Assembly (NCBI GenBank): GCA_964502465.1 | Contig: CAZCWX010000305.1 | Span: forward strand, 1-10,210 | Origin: CAZCWX01 sp964502465 | GTDB lineage: Bacteria; Desulfobacterota; Binatia; Bin18 | Length of the DNA: 10,210 bases | Direction: 5' to 3' | Shown: in pieces, positions 1-7,289 of the stretch | Position numbering within the stretch: position 1 is the first letter of the stretch | How the letters are laid out: each line of letters starts with the position of its first letter | Program-made: the position numbers and the translations under genes | The notes under the pieces: generated by a model | The model's database searches: none | What the model was told of the DNA's origin: nothing | Seen by the model: the letters and a program-made list of their open reading frames with translations, nothing else

Positions 1-319
1 TACTCGCATCGAGTGGCTCGCCTCCTCCCGCACTCACGTACCCAATCGCAAGAACGTCGGTTTGCATATCTGCCATTTTGTCTGGGACGAGGTCATCGGC
101 AGCAAGCACACTCTTGTCCAACTTCTGCGCGACGAGGACGACAAGCGCGGGTTCTCCAGTCGGTTCTCCGTTTCTCCACTTGACGCCGGCCCCGACGCCA
201 ACGACATTGGCATGAGGCCTTTGTGGGTCCAAGAGTTCTGCGACGGCCGCTCCGTGTGCCCGTTGCACTTCAGCCAGCGCAGGGGCTGAAAGCATCATTT
301 TTCGTTCGTCGAGTTTCAT
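1..319 (-). CDS. N-terminal part of a GVGxG-domain protein, probably trypsin-like peptidase (partial, runs off left edge)
   Basis: An open frame starts at the ATG at 319 and continues without a stop to the window edge, giving 106 residues. A strong ribosome site, AAGGAGG, lies at 327-333, 7 bases before the ATG. The start overlaps the stop of the upstream 83-aa gene as ATGA, which suggests translational coupling. Visible elements are a charged helical N-terminus (residues 1-35), the turn NVVGVGAG (38-45), a hydrophobic strand ALVVLV (58-63), LVPD (77-80), TDVLAIG (87-93) and a Gly-rich segment (98-100). From knowledge of the family, the series NVVGVG, then strand VxVxxK, then P and TDVxxIG, matches the N-terminal domain before some bacterial trypsin-like serine peptidases and Nal1-like proteins. 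The catalytic His-Asp-Ser region would lie outside the window, so peptidase activity is inferred. A stand-alone small protein is the alternative. Confidence 0.72.
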   Translation of the reverse strand, partial: MKLDERKMMLSAPALAEVQRAHGAAVAELLDPQRPHANVVGVGAGVKWRNGEPTGEPALVVLVAQKLDKSVLAADDLVPDKMADMQTDVLAIGYVSAGGGEPLDAS

Positions 320-567
320 GGACTGTCCTCCTTTTTTCTCTGCAGGTTTTGGGCTGTTACTGTGCCAATCTCCTCCACGTCAGTAGCATACCCCTCCAGC
401 GCTTTCGGGATGATGTCCTGCGGCTGCAAAACCGACTCAGGAACCTTGCGAGTCACGAAGACTTTGATGACCTCGTTGCCTTCTTTTTGCCCGATCCCGA
501 CTCCGATGACGTTTGGCAGTTGCAGCAGTTGGGACTCATGTCGTTTTTGTACTGTTTCGATGTCCAT
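316..567 (-). CDS. Small 83-aa stand-alone GVGIG-domain protein
   Basis: I place the start at the ATG at 567 because GGAG lies about 6 bases upstream. A GTG at 588 in the same frame would add seven residues but has only a poor local ribosome site. The protein shows a helical N-terminus (residues 1-17), NVIGVGIG (19-26), strand VIKVFVTRKVP (33-43), DIIP (51-54), TDVEEIG (62-68) and a Lys-rich end. The same series of motifs occurs in the next gene downstream, so the two are likely tandem relatives. This one consists of that domain alone and shows no signal peptide, membrane segment or catalytic residues. Its stop TGA overlaps the next start (ATGA). It may be a partner or propeptide-like domain for the downstream product; that is inference and its biochemical role is unknown. 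Confidence 0.8.
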   Translation of the reverse strand: MDIETVQKRHESQLLQLPNVIGVGIGQKEGNEVIKVFVTRKVPESVLQPQDIIPKALEGYATDVEEIGTVTAQNLQRKKEDSP

Positions 568-605
568 ACCATCTCCTTTTTCAGTCACCTCGTTTCCCTG
601 AAGAT

Positions 606-616
606 ATCACCTCCTT
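606..616 (-). promoter_or_regulatory. Extended Shine-Dalgarno sequence with no well-spaced start codon
   Basis: The minus strand reads AAGGAGGTGAT, a full match to the canonical 16S rRNA 3' end complement. The nearest usable start of the 83-aa gene is 21 bases further (GTG 588) or 42 bases further (ATG 567), too far for ordinary initiation. An in-frame TGA overlaps the site. It may serve as a ribosome standby site for the following gene or be the relic of an earlier start. Confidence 0.4.
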
Positions 617-670
617 TTTCGTCCTGCTTCCAGAGGCAGAAAATATCTGTATGAGCGTGCTTCGCGCTCC

Positions 671-1117
671 TTACGCAGCAACTTGCAAGGGCTTATTCCC
701 TCCATTGACGGACCGCCATCTCCGTTGGCGTGGAGCTGGAGGATTGCGGTGCCACCGCCGCAACCCCAGGCGGATGTAGCCTGGATCAAGCCTCAGTGCA
801 GTACAGATGTTGAGAAATGAAAAAGGCCACTCGCAATCATCAGAAAAAATCCACTCTGCAGCTTCACGTGCCAGCCGCTGCGTTCGTCGCCCGTTTCCCG
901 CCCAGCGTTTCTCAAAACACGTGAGCGCGTCTGCCAACACTGCATACATCAACTCAACCTCTGGGGATGGGCGTACAGGACGAGCCTCAATCGTTTGGCA
1001 CTGTTGTATGAGGAGTTGACCAGGTGTCAGTTCGTCCGCTTTCTTATTGAGATTAACAAATGAACAAAGAGGCACAGGATCCAACGCTGATGGTGTCCAA
1101 TATTTCGCTGATTGCAT
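671..1117 (-). CDS. Conserved-looking hypothetical protein, 148 aa, with WPFSF motif and basic C-terminal helices
   Basis: Two ATGs lie close together. I prefer the one at 1117 because AAGGAG (1127-1132) is 9 bases upstream; the ATG at 1126 directly abuts that ribosome site. After a variable first third, the core is PEVELMYAVLADAL, then an Arg-rich helix with RRTQRLAREAAEWIFS, then CEWPFSFLNICTALRLDPGYIRLGLRRW. That last block (roughly residues 95-121) has the spacing of a small helix-turn-helix: a helix, a turn with LDP, then a basic helix. I recall similar proteins with xWPFSFxNIC and LDPxYxRxGL as unnamed proteins in uncultured deltaproteobacterial-type genomes; no function is assigned that I know of. 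It is soluble, with no signal peptide. It lies 77 bases after the 583-aa gene and about 80-100 bases before the 83-aa gene, same strand. A nucleic-acid-binding role is only a possibility. Confidence 0.75.
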   Translation of the reverse strand: MQSAKYWTPSALDPVPLCSFVNLNKKADELTPGQLLIQQCQTIEARPVRPSPEVELMYAVLADALTCFEKRWAGNGRRTQRLAREAAEWIFSDDCEWPFSFLNICTALRLDPGYIRLGLRRWHRNPPAPRQRRWRSVNGGNKPLQVAA

Positions 1118-1194
1118 AGGTCGCATCTCCTTCTCTGCGAAAAGTCCTAGCCCCGGTTGAGCTATGAATTGTTGCTGCGCTGAGACAAGGAATG

Positions 1195-2946
1195 TTAAGA
1201 AACCAAGCTGATCTCTTCGCTTTTGTGCAGCGTCTCGGTCACGAAAAGTTCCCTAGTGTATTGCAACGAGGCATCGAGAGCACGTGCGATTTCATGCAAG
1301 CCGCGGGCAACTCCTTCACGCATTCGTTTCTCGAATACATCCAACTCGAAGCGTTTCTGGGTATCGAGCCGATCGCCGAGTTCCTGACGAATGGGCGTTA
1401 CAACCTCGAAGGTCTGCTGTACCATTCCCCCCAACACCGCTTCTTCAAGCAGACCCAACGGTGGGCATGTCAGGCATGGATCAGGTTTGGGCTTCGGGAG
1501 TCTGCGCTCAGGCACAGCCAGGTAATGCTCAATCAAGCGAGTATGGAGTTTGACGTCATAAACGAATATCCAGTCCAAGACGAACTGAGTAACCCAACAT
1601 GGTCCAAACACTCTCTTGAGCTTGTTCTTGAGCACCGACCCGAGATCAAACAGCGGAACGCGAGGGGAAAACTCCTGCAGCCCCACGTACTCAAAATGAC
1701 TCTCCAACAGGTGGAACAGTAGACATTTCTGAGCAATTCTGGGAGGTGCGAGCCACACCGCCAGATTCAGGAAGTAGCGACTAATTTTCTCCCAGTTGGT
1801 TTTGTCTGCTGCAGCTTCTATCCCAGTGAGATTGATGTCCATCCAGTGATGCCACGTGGAGTCTACAGCAATACGTCCAATATGCACTTGATGGCCATCG
1901 TAGATGCTGACCATGGGAAATCGTTTGTGCGGCGAATCGCCCTTCTCATGGTTGTATGGTGGATCTGGCAAGGTCGTGCCATAAGCAATCACCTTTGGAG
2001 TCGGCCTGACTCCGCCGTCTGAGGGATATTCGTCACCCGCATACCCGAGGAAGTCGTACGTGCCGTCGAGTTCGATCTCGGCTATTCCTGTCGCTGGGTT
2101 GATCGCCGTATCAAAGCAGCGGCCTTCATGTGGATGATCTGGCATCACGTTGATCGGACCGTGGGTCGGATGACAAAGGATTGGGTGTGGCCGGCGTTTG
2201 ACAGTCAAGGGCGACACCCACACAGACGACCAGGCAACCCACTCAATCGCTTGGGGCACCGCATCCGACTGATTATCAAAAGGAATTTCTGCAGGGTTGC
2301 CAGTGATGTCCGCCTGTGCTGGCGTTGCCGGGCGATTGGTGTCAATACGATCTGAGCCATTGATCGGTGGTACCCCCTGTGCGTTCGTCCATAAGCGCAT
2401 CGTCCCAACGCGAGGGATACGACTGCACATTGAGGCTCCAAGATAGTCGTGATCGCCAGTGGCGAAGATCCCTCCCTGGCGTTCGTTCATCCATCGCGTG
2501 AGGACCTGTAATTCGGCGTCAGAAAGAGGGAGCGCATTTGGCTGAAAGATATTGCTGTCAGGACCGTTGAAGTTATCGGGCTTGAAGCCAAAGCCCCAGA
2601 TCTCATCGAACAGATCAAGCGTGTTGGTTGTTCCGTCAGGTTCCTGCTGATCGAACCGGAACCCCTCATATTTCGGTTGATTTGGCGCCGGGTTTGGGTT
2701 GATGCTGGGATTGGCGTTCGAACGACGCGCAAGGGTGACGCTGAAGTGCATGCACCCAGCCGACGCATTCCTGATCAAATCAATCACCCGACCGATGCCG
2801 AACGCAGCAGGTCCTGGGGTCAAGCTAATCTCGGTATCGACCACAATAAGAATGTTCACGGTCGGGAATAACTGCTCAATGAGTACTTGCGCCAGAAAAT
2901 CCCGATATACGTCCGAAACGTGCGAGAGAGTTAGTACGCTCTTCAT
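1195..2946 (-). CDS. Uncharacterised 583-aa protein with ATGDHDYLG and STWHHW motifs, possible hydrolase or amidotransferase-like fold
   Basis: The start is the ATG at 2946, with AAGGAG about 6 bases upstream. The frame remains open 47 codons further up, but that extension only overlaps the 77-aa gene. The N-terminal third has a strand-rich segment NILIVVDTE (31-39) and a Pro/Asn-rich stretch (78-92). The most conserved-looking blocks are GGIFATGDHDYLG (158-170), MPDHPHEG (268-275) and VDSTWHHWMDINLTG (361-375). These are rich in His and Asp and could bind a metal or form an active site. The pattern hydrophobic strand-ATGDH resembles the nucleophile-elbow region of ThuA-like/class I amidotransferase-like folds, but I cannot confirm this. 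A Pro/Lys linker with CLTC (491-494) is followed by a helical, charged tail (about 501-575) that may form a coiled coil. No signal peptide is visible. It follows the 77-aa gene by 13 bases. Function unknown. Confidence 0.85.
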   Translation of the reverse strand: MKSVLTLSHVSDVYRDFLAQVLIEQLFPTVNILIVVDTEISLTPGPAAFGIGRVIDLIRNASAGCMHFSVTLARRSNANPSINPNPAPNQPKYEGFRFDQQEPDGTTNTLDLFDEIWGFGFKPDNFNGPDSNIFQPNALPLSDAELQVLTRWMNERQGGIFATGDHDYLGASMCSRIPRVGTMRLWTNAQGVPPINGSDRIDTNRPATPAQADITGNPAEIPFDNQSDAVPQAIEWVAWSSVWVSPLTVKRRPHPILCHPTHGPINVMPDHPHEGRCFDTAINPATGIAEIELDGTYDFLGYAGDEYPSDGGVRPTPKVIAYGTTLPDPPYNHEKGDSPHKRFPMVSIYDGHQVHIGRIAVDSTWHHWMDINLTGIEAAADKTNWEKISRYFLNLAVWLAPPRIAQKCLLFHLLESHFEYVGLQEFSPRVPLFDLGSVLKNKLKRVFGPCWVTQFVLDWIFVYDVKLHTRLIEHYLAVPERRLPKPKPDPCLTCPPLGLLEEAVLGGMVQQTFEVVTPIRQELGDRLDTQKRFELDVFEKRMREGVARGLHEIARALDASLQYTRELFVTETLHKSEEISLVS

Positions 2947-2959
2947 AGTTTCTCCTTCT

Positions 2960-3193
2960 TCAGTTTTTGGTCGAATACTGAGCAATGTCTGAACAGTTTT
3001 TGGGAGGACAAAGAGGAAGAAACTGAACCGAAGTAGAGAGGTCGATCTTTGCCCCGGCAAATGTTCCGCAGAGCCGCACCTTGCCACTGTTAATCAAATA
3101 GGTGACCGTAGCGACAACTTCAGTGTCGTTTGCGGCATAGTCTCTAACGGCTTGAACAAGGTCGAGAAGCGTATACTTGTCAGTTGTGCTCAT
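2960..3193 (-). CDS. Small conserved-looking hypothetical protein, 77 aa, first gene of the minus-strand cluster
   Basis: ATG at 3193 is preceded by a GAGGGG ribosome site about 6 bases upstream. The protein begins MSTTDKYTLLDLVQAVRDYA (a helix), continues TEVVATVTYLINSGKVRLCG (about 24-43) and ends with a loose tail containing two more cysteines (LPLCPPKNC). The helix-helix-then LINSGKVRL order looks like a compact winged-helix-like or adaptor domain. I recall small proteins with the same TLLxLVQAV and NSGKVRLCG motifs in uncultured proteobacterial genomes, all unnamed. It precedes the 583-aa gene by only 13 bases, so the two are almost certainly co-transcribed. No enzymatic motif, signal peptide or membrane segment is seen. 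A role as a partner of the 583-aa protein is inference. Confidence 0.8.
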   Translation of the reverse strand: MSTTDKYTLLDLVQAVRDYAANDTEVVATVTYLINSGKVRLCGTFAGAKIDLSTSVQFLPLCPPKNCSDIAQYSTKN

Positions 3194-3236
3194 GTCGGTC
3201 CCCTCGCTTGTACCGTGCTTACAGAGGCAAGGCGTG

Positions 3237-3260
3237 AAAAATCACGGCACAGTTGTGCCG
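3237..3260 (-). terminator. Hairpin with T-tract, candidate intrinsic terminator or leader attenuator
   Basis: On the minus strand CGGCAC-AACT-GTGCCG (3260 to 3245) forms a 6-bp GC-rich stem with a tetraloop; CGGCACA/TGTGCCG is a perfect 7-bp inverted repeat. It is followed by TGA and five Ts (3241-3237). It lies 127 bases after the stop of the 1257-aa regulator gene and 43 bases before the ATG of the 77-aa gene. It could therefore end the regulator transcript, or act as an attenuator in the leader of the five-gene cluster. A near-symmetric operator is another reading. Confidence 0.5.
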
Positions 3261-3363
3261 AGGACGACTGCGAAGAGGGGAAATGGCCTATTAAGGCTGT
3301 GGCAGAAAACAGCGTTCGTTAGCGTAATAGGTCGCCACAAGCAGCGCGGTATCGAGCCGAAGT

Positions 3364-3379
3364 GAGTCAGCAGGAGTCA
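3364..3379. repeat. Two GAGTCA direct repeats one helical turn apart
   Basis: GAGTCA occurs at 3364-3369 and again at 3374-3379, 10 bases apart, just after the regulator's stop codon and about 170-185 bases upstream of the five-gene cluster. The same hexamer forms both arms of the inverted repeat at 7290-7320. A six-base word is expected several times in 10 kb, so this is a weak candidate for a shared binding site. Confidence 0.2.
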
Positions 3380-3386
3380 AGTGGCT

Positions 3387-6300
3387 CTAGGAAATCCAGG
3401 AGAGAGGACGGGTAGGATCGGGCAGATACGAACAGAATGTCCCTGTGCGGATGCTGGTAGTCAGATGCTGCCCCAGGGGCGGATGGTTTTTTCCGATATG
3501 ACGTAGAGAGGCTTTGATAGCTTTAGTGACAGTGAGTCTGGCTCGTTCGGTAGTAGACGCTGCCTTCCGACTTCTTCCCCCGACCCCGACTGCAGCAGCT
3601 AATTCAGTCGTCAGAAAGTCAATCTCTGCCTGAGTTTTTGCTGCTCGTGCGGGATCATTGAACCGCAGAGCCTCTGCTAATTCTTCCCGCAGGTCGTCAA
3701 GGCGACGTTTGTAGGCTGCTTTCGCCTGCGTGTCTAACATATCGCCAGCATCATCCGACTCTTTGACGTGTAGTTGATATTCAGCCAGTTGGTCTGCACT
3801 GAGCGATTCACGGGGGGTCGATTGCAGGGGTGACCGAACAGTGCTCAGGTTCGTGACCAACTCAGTAGCATGGAATTCACGCCCAGCATATCGCAAGAGA
3901 AAGGCGATATACCGTAATCCCTTGGCATCTTTGAGTCGGCAGACCACACCTTGGTAGGCAAGGAGCCAGTAGTCCCCTTCCCGCCGGAAGATATTTGCGG
4001 TCTCACTTTGCAGCTCGTTCCCTCCGGAGACTTTCTGAATCTGAACCGGAAAATCAGTTCCTGATACAGCCTTTTTTTTCTGGACGCTGTGGCTGTAGGA
4101 GACTAACCCTCTTTCCACCGCAGACGTCACCGCCGCAGACCGCCCGCTGACCCCGAGCTGAGAAAACAGGCCATTGAGTAAGCGGGTTACCGTCTGAGGA
4201 CTCAACACCAGCCTCTCAGCGATGTCGTCATCAGTGTGACCTCTCACAATGGCGTCGAGTAGCTCTCTCTCGATATCGCTAAGAGGAGGATGACCTATAG
4301 GAATGTCGCGCTGTGGCAGGGATGGAGAAACAGATAGCTGTAAAGTTTCAGCAAGCTGTGTTGCCCGTTGAGTAAAAGGTTCCATGCCAAGCTCTTGGAA
4401 TAGGTGACGCGCCTGAGCGAGCAGTTTGCTCGCCAGGCTCTGGTCGCCCGCGCCTCCTCGCACCGTCAGCATGCGCGCATAGTCCAGATACGAGCGTGCA
4501 AGCTCAGGTCGCGCACCAACCGAGGACGCACGTTCAATAGCCGAGGAAAAGTGCGCTTCTGCTTGATCCCACCACCCGTTGCGAGTCGCAGCAACCCCAA
4601 GGACACGAGGAAGAAGGAATACCCATCCAGGTGAAAAAACGACACCGTGTTCTGCTGCCAGCGACAAGACTGGGTAGCACTGTTCAGCTATGGTCGGAAC
4701 ATCAATGAGGTCCCCAATTTCGACCAAAGCACAGTAGCCAGCCAGCGCATTCGCGTCATTTCCCCCTTTTCTCATCGGTCTGACTAAGCTTGCGGCAAGC
4801 TGCTTTCCTCCTTCATCGAGCGCTCCCATGTGAGCCTGTTGCAGTTGGCGATACACCCAGGCAAGAAATTGAATTGCGGGCCCTGGTTCTTGAAAGACGC
4901 GTCCAGGGGTCAGAAGGATATGAATGGCATCTTCCATCTCATCCCACGCACCCCGCAGAGCACGAGCGCAGGCGATGGCATACAATGCCGCCACCCCTCC
5001 CCAGGGATAATGGGAGCGACGCACCATCAGCATCACTTCACGCGTGAGACGTTCCGCTTCTGCAAAATCCCCCTTAATGACTGCAATGGCTCCCAACGTT
5101 GCCATGGCAAGTGAATACTCGGCCCAATTATGAATCTTTTTGGTGAGGTCGCACGCTTCGACAGCAATAGTAGTTGCTTCCTCCAACCGCCCTAATGCTG
5201 TCAGCATCACAGGAATCCTCGCCAAAGGCGCGCTTTGGAGCCAGAGATCCTCAGCATGCTGAGCAAAGGTGAGAGCCTTGTGCCAACTCTCCAGCGCTTC
5301 TTGTAGATGGAGGTTCTGCGTTGCCGCCAACGCCAGGACATGACACGCATATGAGCAGATCCAATTATTTTTGCAGTCTTGCCCGATCTCCAGTGCTAGC
5401 TGTGCCATCTCCCGCGCAGCTTCGGTCTGCCGCGCATGCCAGTAGGCTTCAGCCATAATCGCTGCAATCTGCCCACGAAGTTGTGGTTCACGATCACCTA
5501 AGTCGATAAAGACGTCTTGTAACGGTTGTACGTCCACCAACGTGCCGTACGGCACCGATGCCTGCGTCAGGTAAGCACGCGTCTTCGCTATCAACACCTG
5601 TGCGACTCCCTGAAGATCATCGGTCCGGTGGTATGCGTGGAGGGCTTTTTCGTAGAGATCGAGGCTCGGTCCCACGTCCATATCTCGGTAGTAGGCAAAA
5701 CCTGCCCGATAGTGCAACGTCGCTCGGTCGTGAACAGAGAGACGTTCAGTAGACTCAGAGGCAGACAACGCTGCTTCGTAGTAACGGGCCGCGTCGCCCC
5801 ACGCGAAAACCGCAAAGGCTTGATCTCCAGCCTGGCAGCCGTACTGCACAACTTTTTCCACCTCAGCAACCAGGCCAGCAAGCACCAGGTGATGAGCAAT
5901 CTCGAGCACATGGGCATCAATATGATCCGCGTAAAGCTGCTCCAGGTTTTGCGCGATCTGCCAGTGAATACGCTGACGGCGCGCTGCGCTTGCTGCAGTG
6001 TACAAGACGTGCCGAATCAGTGGATGCGCAAATTGGCATGTTTGACCCTCATTGACAAGGAGGCGGTGCTGTATGCCTTCCTCTAACAGATCGAGCAATC
6101 CGTCTTCACTAAACCCGCTCACCGCCCTCAGCACGTGCAGCGGAAAGCGATCACCGAGAAAAGAGGCGGTAATAAGAATTTTTCGACAGTTCTCACTGAG
6201 GCTGTGCACGCGGTTCGCGATAGCCGTTGTTATCTGTTCAGGAAGCCGGAGGTCAGTAGTAGACACAGTCGTCACCGTGTAGCCAGCTCTCTCCTGCAGT

Positions 6301-7160
6301 GCCTCTTGTTTGACAAGATGATGGAATACCTCTTGCACAAAAAGCGGATTGCCTTGGGTCGCCTGACTAACAGTCATGACTAATTGATGAGAGGGACGAC
6401 TCACACCAAGGCTTTGCAGGAAGTCCATGACTTCTGACTCATCGAACCCCGCAAGTTCCAGTGTCTGACAAATAGTCTCCCGCTGGAAACGAGCCACAAC
6501 CCGGGCAAGGCGCTCTTCAGGTTGGACAGGCCGGTACGCGCCAACGATGAGACAGGGCACTGCAGTGCGTATGGCTGCATCGGCAACCGCAAACACCAAA
6601 TGGCTAAAGAGGTCCAAAGAAGACTGATCAGCCCAGTGCAGATCATCGAGAAGGAAAAGAAGTGGACGGCTGTGGGCCAATGCCAGGATCACGCGAGCAA
6701 CAGCGAGAAAGAGTTGTAATTTATCTTGCTCGCCACGAGCTTCAACGACAACATTAGCAGGACGAGTAGGCAGTCCAGACCGATAGTGGAGAAACTGCTT
6801 GAGGAACTCGACATCCTCACCGCATCCTTCCTCTACATCCTGAGACATTTGACTGAAGAGCGGGAGCAGAGACTCGGTAAAAGGCAAATATGGGAGAGAA
6901 AGGTCTTCATAGCACCGACTCGAACACACTGTCAGCGCACGGCGAGTTGCCATTTCCTGTATTTCTTTGAGCAGTCGAGTTTTACCGACCCCAGCATCCC
7001 CCTGGAGCAGGACAATATGAGGGCGGCCTGCAACCGCATCCTGCAGAAGTTGATCAAACAGGTCGAGTTGCTGTTTACGGCCAATGAACAGAGGGGCGGC
7101 CTTCGTAACCCTCGCCGAACTCACGTTACGATCCTGTGCAGACTGTCCGATCAAGTTCAC
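3387..7160 (-). CDS. Large AAA/STAND ATPase transcriptional regulator with internal LuxR HTH (LAL/MalT-like), 1257 aa
   Basis: The start is GTG at 7160; the codon directly before it is TAA, so no longer start is possible, and AGAGG lies 3 bases upstream. Domain order: an AAA_16-type ATPase begins at FIGRKQQL (about 25); Walker A is GDAGVGKT (54-61); Walker B is LLFLLDDLHWAD (167-178); a GNPLF motif (270-274) precedes a winged-helix-like part ending QFAHPLIRHVLY (376-387). A long helical TPR-like region covers about 430-930. A LuxR/GerE-type helix-turn-helix lies at 961-1020 (LSPQTVTRLLNGLFSQLGV). A distinct tail follows: RRxGDYWLLAYQG near 1060, RLKDAKGLRYIAFLLR (1075-1090), a coiled-coil-like charged helix (about 1136-1190), and RTGTFCSYLPDP (1238-1249). 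By family knowledge it is a cytoplasmic ligand- and ATP-dependent transcription factor. Classic LAL proteins end with the HTH, whereas here about 235 residues follow it. Its ligand and targets are unknown; the downstream minus-strand cluster is a candidate. Confidence 0.92.
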   Translation of the reverse strand: MNLIGQSAQDRNVSSARVTKAAPLFIGRKQQLDLFDQLLQDAVAGRPHIVLLQGDAGVGKTRLLKEIQEMATRRALTVCSSRCYEDLSLPYLPFTESLLPLFSQMSQDVEEGCGEDVEFLKQFLHYRSGLPTRPANVVVEARGEQDKLQLFLAVARVILALAHSRPLLFLLDDLHWADQSSLDLFSHLVFAVADAAIRTAVPCLIVGAYRPVQPEERLARVVARFQRETICQTLELAGFDESEVMDFLQSLGVSRPSHQLVMTVSQATQGNPLFVQEVFHHLVKQEALQERAGYTVTTVSTTDLRLPEQITTAIANRVHSLSENCRKILITASFLGDRFPLHVLRAVSGFSEDGLLDLLEEGIQHRLLVNEGQTCQFAHPLIRHVLYTAASAARRQRIHWQIAQNLEQLYADHIDAHVLEIAHHLVLAGLVAEVEKVVQYGCQAGDQAFAVFAWGDAARYYEAALSASESTERLSVHDRATLHYRAGFAYYRDMDVGPSLDLYEKALHAYHRTDDLQGVAQVLIAKTRAYLTQASVPYGTLVDVQPLQDVFIDLGDREPQLRGQIAAIMAEAYWHARQTEAAREMAQLALEIGQDCKNNWICSYACHVLALAATQNLHLQEALESWHKALTFAQHAEDLWLQSAPLARIPVMLTALGRLEEATTIAVEACDLTKKIHNWAEYSLAMATLGAIAVIKGDFAEAERLTREVMLMVRRSHYPWGGVAALYAIACARALRGAWDEMEDAIHILLTPGRVFQEPGPAIQFLAWVYRQLQQAHMGALDEGGKQLAASLVRPMRKGGNDANALAGYCALVEIGDLIDVPTIAEQCYPVLSLAAEHGVVFSPGWVFLLPRVLGVAATRNGWWDQAEAHFSSAIERASSVGARPELARSYLDYARMLTVRGGAGDQSLASKLLAQARHLFQELGMEPFTQRATQLAETLQLSVSPSLPQRDIPIGHPPLSDIERELLDAIVRGHTDDDIAERLVLSPQTVTRLLNGLFSQLGVSGRSAAVTSAVERGLVSYSHSVQKKKAVSGTDFPVQIQKVSGGNELQSETANIFRREGDYWLLAYQGVVCRLKDAKGLRYIAFLLRYAGREFHATELVTNLSTVRSPLQSTPRESLSADQLAEYQLHVKESDDAGDMLDTQAKAAYKRRLDDLREELAEALRFNDPARAAKTQAEIDFLTTELAAAVGVGGRSRKAASTTERARLTVTKAIKASLRHIGKNHPPLGQHLTTSIRTGTFCSYLPDPTRPLSWIS

Positions 7161-7228
7161 TTACCTCTTCGACCCACAGAAAGATGAAAAGGAACTGATC
7201 ATTCGTGAATACGCAGCTTTCTTACGGA

Positions 7229-7258
7229 ACGATATGTTACTTGTGGTTTTCCTGTCAA
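7229..7258 (-). promoter_or_regulatory. Candidate sigma70 promoter for the 1257-aa regulator
   Basis: On the minus strand a perfect -35 box TTGACA (7258-7253) is followed after 18 bases by TATCGT (7234-7229), a 4-of-6 match to the -10 consensus. Transcription would begin near 7221, giving a leader of about 60 bases before the GTG. The -35 box is convincing; the -10 is weak, which would suit an activator-dependent promoter. Confidence 0.45.
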
Positions 7259-7289
7259 CCTCGCTGATGCGCGCTGGCTTCGTGTCTGC

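Noticed and set aside
223..654. Plus-strand 143-aa open frame at the left end
   Set aside because: It is antisense to the two GVGxG-domain genes, which show ATGA coupling and good ribosome sites on the minus strand.
1192..1722. Plus-strand 176-aa open frame with a protein-like composition
   Set aside because: It lies exactly antisense to the C-terminal part of the 583-aa gene, has no ribosome site and no recognisable motif; the minus-strand gene has a strong start and coherent motifs.
2947..3087. 47-residue N-terminal extension of the 583-aa protein
   Set aside because: It overlaps the 77-aa gene, resembles no domain, and the ATG at 2946 has an AAGGAG site at ideal spacing.
5526..6086. Plus-strand 186-aa open frame inside the regulator gene
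   Set aside because: It is a shadow of the minus-strand regulator; no start signal and no domain.
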